Shown in pieces: positions 6,795-10,277 of a stretch of DNA of 10,277 bases. Under the pieces are notes generated by a model that was not told the origin of the DNA, did not search any database, and saw only the letters and a list, made by a program, of their open reading frames with translations. The position numbers and the translations under genes are program-made. The first letter of the stretch is position 1. Every line of letters starts with the position of its first letter. This DNA comes from Akkermansia muciniphila (lineage in GTDB: Bacteria > Pseudomonadota > Gammaproteobacteria > Burkholderiales > Burkholderiaceae_C), in the NCBI GenBank assembly GCA_943327015.2, contig CALPVM020000057.1, forward strand, positions 1 through 10,277. The letters are read 5' to 3'.

Positions 6795-7331
6795 TTGAGC
6801 ACTAAAAAACAACCACGGCCGCTATGCATTTGGTTTACTGGTTTGTCAGGAGCCGGCAAGTCAACGGTGGCGAATCTGCTGAAGCAACACCTGCAAGATA
6901 TAGGCCACCATACTTATGTGCTGGATGGGGATAAAGTGCGCCATGGTTTGAGCCGTGATTTGGGTTTTACAGAAGCTGATCGGGCTGAAAATGTGCGTAG
7001 AGCGGCCGAAGTAGCGCGAATGATGGTCGATGCGGGTCTGATTGTAGTGGTGAGCATGATTTCACCTTTAAAAAAAGATCGAAAGCTCGCTCGCAGCTTG
7101 TTTGCACCAGATGAATTCATAGAGGTGTTTGTCGATACTCCTCTATCGACTTGTGAACAACGCGACGTAAAGGGCTTGTACGCAAAAGCACGGCGTGGAG
7201 ATTTGGAACACTTTACGGGAATTAGCAGCCCGTATGAGCCGCCTGAGATGCCTGAGCTAAGGCTTTTGTGCAATCAAATTTCACCAGATGAAGCCGTAAA
7301 GCAATTAATGCGCACAATAATAATCACGTAA
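6795..7331 (+). CDS. cysC: Adenylylsulfate (APS) kinase
   Basis: This 178-residue protein phosphorylates adenylylsulfate at the 3' position to give PAPS. It shows the P-loop GLSGAGKST (16-24), then LDGDKVRHGLSRDLGF (43-58), TEADRAENVRRAAEVA (59-74), and the late signature GLYAKARRGDLEHFTGI followed by SSPYEPPEMPEL. Length is near the usual 175-200 residues for stand-alone CysC, and no ATP sulfurylase domain is fused. The usual ISP-(F/Y/H)-R segment reads ISPLKKDR here, a modest change. The start is a TTG, the only plausible initiator after the in-frame stop at 6777-6779 apart from ATT codons; the leader has no Shine-Dalgarno sequence. It is divergent from the operon that contains the sulfotransferase and has no sulfate-assimilation neighbours. 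It therefore most likely serves that enzyme as PAPS supplier. It ends 17 bp from the convergent hydrolase gene. Confidence 0.92.
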   Translation: MSTKKQPRPLCIWFTGLSGAGKSTVANLLKQHLQDIGHHTYVLDGDKVRHGLSRDLGFTEADRAENVRRAAEVARMMVDAGLIVVVSMISPLKKDRKLARSLFAPDEFIEVFVDTPLSTCEQRDVKGLYAKARRGDLEHFTGISSPYEPPEMPELRLLCNQISPDEAVKQLMRTIIIT

Positions 7332-7348
7332 CAACGGATACTTCGTAT

Positions 7349-8707
7349 TCATTGCAACGCCGTTAGCGCCGCTGTGATCAGGTTGTAAGTTTCAAATTCT
7401 TTCGCGCCGTCCCAACCGCTTGGCCAGGCGCTCCAGACTACTGCAACCGCATCTTCCTTGGGGTTGATATAAATAAACTGACCGTAAATACCTTGGGCGG
7501 TGAAAGCGCCATCATGGATGGTTAGGCCCTGGTTAATGGCACTTTGACCACGTGGGAATGACCACCATTGGTAGCCATAACCTAATGGGTAGTTCAATAA
7601 TGGAACCCCATGCGCAGTTGCACCATATCCAGGTTGGGATGCCTGATTAAGCCAACCCACTGGCAAAACGCGTGGATAACCAGTTGCTCCATCTTTCAAA
7701 AAAAACTGACCGAACCGCGCATAGTCTCGCAATGTTGCACTGAAATTATTTCCACCCATCTCTAACCCGTTGGGAGCATCCAGTATCCAATAACCGTCGG
7801 TTTCCATACCCATGGGGTTGGCTATTTTTTCAGCAAAATAGGTGCTAAGTTTTCGTCCGGTTGCTGCGGCAACAATGGCGCCTAATAGGTAAGTCTCGCC
7901 GGTACTGTAATTAAAGTCCGTACCTGCTGCATTTGCGCGTGTGCAGTTGCGCATCACATTCAGAACATTATTAGAGTTACCCGTTTTAGCAGCTGCAAAC
8001 AAAGCACCTAACGTACCTTGACCGGTTGCAGCAGCATCTTCATTCCATGAAATTCCGGATGTCATGGACAACAATTGTTTAACCGTATTTAAAGCATAAG
8101 CCGAACCTGCGAAAGACGGCAAGTAAGTTTGTACAGTATTGTCAATGCTGGTTATCCACCCATCATTGATAGCAATACCTACCAACGTGGAGGTGACAGA
8201 TTTGGCCACCGAAAACGATGTCCAGCGGGAACTTGCACTGTTGCCCATGGCGTATTGCTCTAACGCAATCTGACCGTTTTTAAGAATCATCAAACCTGCT
8301 GTACGGTTACGGGTAAAGTAGTCACTCAAGGTGTAACTGCTACCACCGTAGCTGTATTGCAAACTGCATAAAGACCGTGAATGTTGCGTTAATACCGATG
8401 GGGTAACTGCTTTAGACATTACCCGCGTAGGGTATGCGGGAAGAATACGATCAACATTTCGGTAGGTTGCTGCCTGATTAGTGGCTGTAGTTTGCAGTAA
8501 ATCATTGGCAATATTTTCAACCGTACCCGGTGCAACTGGGCTTGCAGTACCTAATAAAGTACAGGAATTTGGTGTGCTGCCTGTTGATCCTGTAGTACCT
8601 GCACTGCCTCCACCACCACCACAGCTGGCTAATAAACTAGAGCCACCGACTAACCCCGCACCCCCTAGGAGCGATAGCAATTTGCGACGGTTTAGCTTAG
8701 AAGTCAT
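7349..8707 (-). CDS. Serine hydrolase of the beta-lactamase/EstB family, probable lipoprotein
   Basis: The 452-residue protein belongs to the Beta-lactamase (PF00144) type of penicillin-recognising serine hydrolases. The catalytic S-x-x-K is SVAK (Ser166-Lys169). A second motif with Tyr267 in FNYSTGETYLLG fits the Y-x-x tyrosine of the family, where the usual N or S after it reads S-T. The N-terminus has a twin arginine (R7R8), a hydrophobic stretch and a lipobox-like LASC ending at Cys29, followed by a Gly/Ser-rich linker (about 30-45). It is therefore probably exported (Tat-like) and lipid-anchored; residue +2 is Gly, not Asp. The substrate is unknown: esterase, amidase or a beta-lactam-like target are all possible. 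It follows the thiolase by 32 bp and may be co-transcribed with it. The start at 8707 has no strong Shine-Dalgarno sequence but gives the signal peptide. Confidence 0.85.
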   Translation of the reverse strand: MTSKLNRRKLLSLLGGAGLVGGSSLLASCGGGGGSAGTTGSTGSTPNSCTLLGTASPVAPGTVENIANDLLQTTATNQAATYRNVDRILPAYPTRVMSKAVTPSVLTQHSRSLCSLQYSYGGSSYTLSDYFTRNRTAGLMILKNGQIALEQYAMGNSASSRWTSFSVAKSVTSTLVGIAINDGWITSIDNTVQTYLPSFAGSAYALNTVKQLLSMTSGISWNEDAAATGQGTLGALFAAAKTGNSNNVLNVMRNCTRANAAGTDFNYSTGETYLLGAIVAAATGRKLSTYFAEKIANPMGMETDGYWILDAPNGLEMGGNNFSATLRDYARFGQFFLKDGATGYPRVLPVGWLNQASQPGYGATAHGVPLLNYPLGYGYQWWSFPRGQSAINQGLTIHDGAFTAQGIYGQFIYINPKEDAVAVVWSAWPSGWDGAKEFETYNLITAALTALQ

Positions 8708-8739
8708 GTGTTCAAGTTAACACAGGATCAAACAATTAC

Positions 8740-9942
8740 TTAATCACCCAAGACTTCCAAGGCAACAGCCGTTGCCTCACCACCACCAATACATAAAGTA
8801 GCCACGCCTTTTTTGAGTCCCCGAGCGCGCATGGCATACAGCAGCGTCACCATGATGCGCGCACCGCTGGCACCAATCGGATGCCCTAAAGCACAGGCTC
8901 CCCCATGCACGTTCAGCTTGTCGTACGGCACGCTCAAATCACGCATAAGTGCCATCGGGACGACTGCAAAGGCTTCGTTCACCTCCCACAAATCGACCTC
9001 GGGCGCAGTCCAGCCCACTTTGGCCAGTAATTTGGCAACCGCTGCAATCGGTGCGGTGGTAAACCAATTAGACTCTTGGGCGTGGGTGGCATGCCCCACA
9101 ATGCGCGCCAGCGGCGTGCAACCCAAAGTGTGCGCCATGCTTTCGCGCATCAAAACCATAGCGGCAGCACCATCGTTGATGGAGCTGCTGGAGGCCGCGG
9201 TAATGGTGCCGTCCTTTGCAAATGCGGGTTTGAGTGCGGGTATCTTGTCGAGCTTGATTTTGCCTGGGCCTTCATCTACTGCAACCACGCGCTCGCCTGC
9301 CCTGCTGCTAACGGTGACCGGCGCAATCTCGGCGGCAAACGCACCGGAAGCGATAGCGGTTTGTGCACGTTGCACACTGGTTGTCGCAAAAGCATCCTGA
9401 TCAGCACGGCTGAATTGGTAACGCGCCGCACAATCTTCACCAAACGTGCCCATGGAGCGGCCGGGCTCATAAGCATCTTCCAGCCCATCAAGCATCATGT
9501 GGTCGAGCACACGGTCATGGCCTATGCGCATACCGCTGCGTGCTTTAGGCAACAAATAAGGCGCATTGCTCATACTCTCCATGCCACCAGCCACCAGCAC
9601 GTTATGGCTATGCGCCAGCAACATGTCATGCGCCAGCATGGCGGCTTTCATGCCGGAGCCGCACATTTTGGACAGCGTCACCGCGCCCGCACTTTGCGGC
9701 AAACCTGCTTTGAGCAGTGCTTGGCGTGCCGGTGCCTGACCCTGACCCGCCATCAGGCAATTGCCCATGAGCACTTCGGTCACTTGTTCCGGGCGTAATG
9801 TAGATCCATCTTGTGCACGCTCCATAGCAGCACGTATGGCCACTGCGCCCAAGTCATGCGCGGCCAAACTGGAAAAATCGCCCAAAAACGACCCCATAGG
9901 AGTACGCGCTGCCCCCACAATAACGATACGTTCCATTGTCAT
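8740..9942 (-). CDS. Acetyl-CoA C-acetyltransferase (thiolase II family)
   Basis: This thiolase catalyses reversible Claisen condensation or cleavage of acyl-CoA, cytoplasmic. Numbered from the ATG at 9942 (400 residues), the acyl-accepting Cys94 lies in LSKMCGSGMKA, the NEAFA loop lies at about 323-327, His354 in GHPIGASG and Cys384 in LCIGGGEA; all catalytic residues are present. Length fits the family. A TTG start at 9960 would overlap the upstream stop; I prefer the ATG at 9942, preceded by GGGGG with a 4-base spacer. The ATG at 9936 (two codons later) is equally possible. It directly follows aceK, a pairing I recall from betaproteobacteria, and lies upstream of the hydrolase. Acetoacetyl-CoA thiolase and broader 3-ketoacyl-CoA thiolase cannot be separated by sequence reading. 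Confidence 0.93.
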   Translation of the reverse strand: MTMERIVIVGAARTPMGSFLGDFSSLAAHDLGAVAIRAAMERAQDGSTLRPEQVTEVLMGNCLMAGQGQAPARQALLKAGLPQSAGAVTLSKMCGSGMKAAMLAHDMLLAHSHNVLVAGGMESMSNAPYLLPKARSGMRIGHDRVLDHMMLDGLEDAYEPGRSMGTFGEDCAARYQFSRADQDAFATTSVQRAQTAIASGAFAAEIAPVTVSSRAGERVVAVDEGPGKIKLDKIPALKPAFAKDGTITAASSSSINDGAAAMVLMRESMAHTLGCTPLARIVGHATHAQESNWFTTAPIAAVAKLLAKVGWTAPEVDLWEVNEAFAVVPMALMRDLSVPYDKLNVHGGACALGHPIGASGARIMVTLLYAMRARGLKKGVATLCIGGGEATAVALEVLGD

Positions 9943-9946
9943 AACA

Positions 9947-9951
9947 CCCCC
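9947..9951 (-). promoter_or_regulatory. Ribosome binding site deciding the thiolase start
   Basis: The minus strand reads GGGGG, then TGTT, then ATG at 9942. The G run is the best anti-SD match near the start and supports initiation at 9942 or at 9936 rather than the TTG at 9960. Confidence 0.45.
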
Positions 9952-9956
9952 ATCAT

Positions 9957-10277
9957 TCAAGTTGATTGCGCAGCATGGTGCGGAAAACGTTTTTCCCGCT
10001 CATACGGAAAAACGTCATGCACATAGCCTGAAGCAATTCGCTCTTTATGGGATTGCCAAAACGCAACATCCAGCAAATCGGCATGGTGTTTCATAAACAC
10101 TTCACGTACCGCCGGATTACCTAACAAAAAGGGGCCAAAGGTTTCCGGGAACACATCTTTAGGACCTACGTGGTACCAGATTTCGCCCGACATTTCGTCT
10201 TCTTCATTGCGCGGTGCCGGCACCCTTCGAAAGTTGCAGTCGGTGATGTATTCAATTTCGTCATAGTCGTAAAATAC
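9957..10277 (-). CDS. aceK: Isocitrate dehydrogenase kinase/phosphatase, C-terminal part (5' end beyond window)
   Basis: The frame is open from the right edge to the TGA at 9957-9959, giving 106 residues, so this is the 3' end of a longer gene, not a small protein. The opening VFYDYDEIEYITDCNFRRVP matches the AceK phrase 'vFYDYDEI.y.T..NFR..P'. It continues with EDEMSGEIWYHVGPKDVFPE (from about 30), HADLLDVAFW and HDVFPYE. AceK, about 570-600 residues, phosphorylates and dephosphorylates isocitrate dehydrogenase at the glyoxylate bypass branch point. The catalytic kinase core lies outside the window. A GTG at 10223 is internal, not the start. The tail after FPYE is short and slightly divergent. 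The thiolase start follows closely (14 bp), so the two genes may share a transcript. Confidence 0.93.
   Translation of the reverse strand, partial: VFYDYDEIEYITDCNFRRVPAPRNEEDEMSGEIWYHVGPKDVFPETFGPFLLGNPAVREVFMKHHADLLDVAFWQSHKERIASGYVHDVFPYEREKRFPHHAAQST

Noticed and set aside
7336..7350. Short inverted repeat GGATAC-TTC-GTATTC between convergent genes, considered as a terminator
   Set aside because: The stem is only 6 bp with one wobble pair and no T tract follows on either strand.
9076..9798. Plus-strand open frame of 240 codons opposite the thiolase
   Set aside because: His- and Arg-rich composition without motifs; the opposite strand encodes a complete thiolase with all catalytic residues.
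1..10277. tRNA, rRNA, CRISPR array, IS element, integrase and riboswitch signals
   Set aside because: I saw no direct repeats with spacers, no transposase or recombinase motifs and no RNA gene; coding sequence fills nearly all of the window.

Overview
The window looks like a bacterial chromosome segment from a proteobacterium, most likely a betaproteobacterium of the Burkholderiales type. The evidence is an AceK (isocitrate dehydrogenase kinase/phosphatase) C-terminus directly followed by a thiolase gene, the AceK tail wording, the proteobacterial CobS/CobT-type proteins and a moderate GC content. The genus cannot be fixed from the sequence alone.

The right part (about 7349-10277, all minus strand) is ordinary metabolism and envelope. 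It holds the 3' end of aceK, an acetyl-CoA C-acetyltransferase-type thiolase, and a serine hydrolase of the beta-lactamase/EstB fold with a Tat-like, lipobox-containing signal peptide. No mobile element, tRNA, rRNA or CRISPR array was found.

The left part (1-7331) is a compact accessory cassette. A divergent AT-rich intergenic region (6663-6794) separates cysC (APS kinase, plus strand) from a six-gene minus-strand operon. In transcription order the operon encodes: an HPr-kinase-like protein; a PAPS-dependent sulfotransferase; a CobS-like AAA+ ATPase; a CobT-like von Willebrand (VWA) protein; an asparagine-synthetase-like amide ligase resembling lasso peptide cyclases and lacking the glutaminase cysteine; and the start of a protein resembling the N-terminus of SET-domain methyltransferases, which runs off the left edge. 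Gaps are 9-19 bp or the genes overlap, so co-transcription and translational coupling are likely.

A reasonable joint reading (inference) is a peptide or small-molecule modification pathway. CysC would make PAPS for the sulfotransferase, the HPr-kinase-like protein would phosphorylate a precursor, and the Asn-synthetase homologue would form an amide or macrocycle. CobS/CobT, normally the motor subunits of aerobic cobaltochelatase, would act here without any visible CobN or other cobalamin gene. No precursor peptide, RRE/PqqD or leader peptidase is visible; if they exist they lie left of the window. The CobS/CobT pair inside a lasso-like, sulfating and phosphorylating cassette is the most unusual feature.
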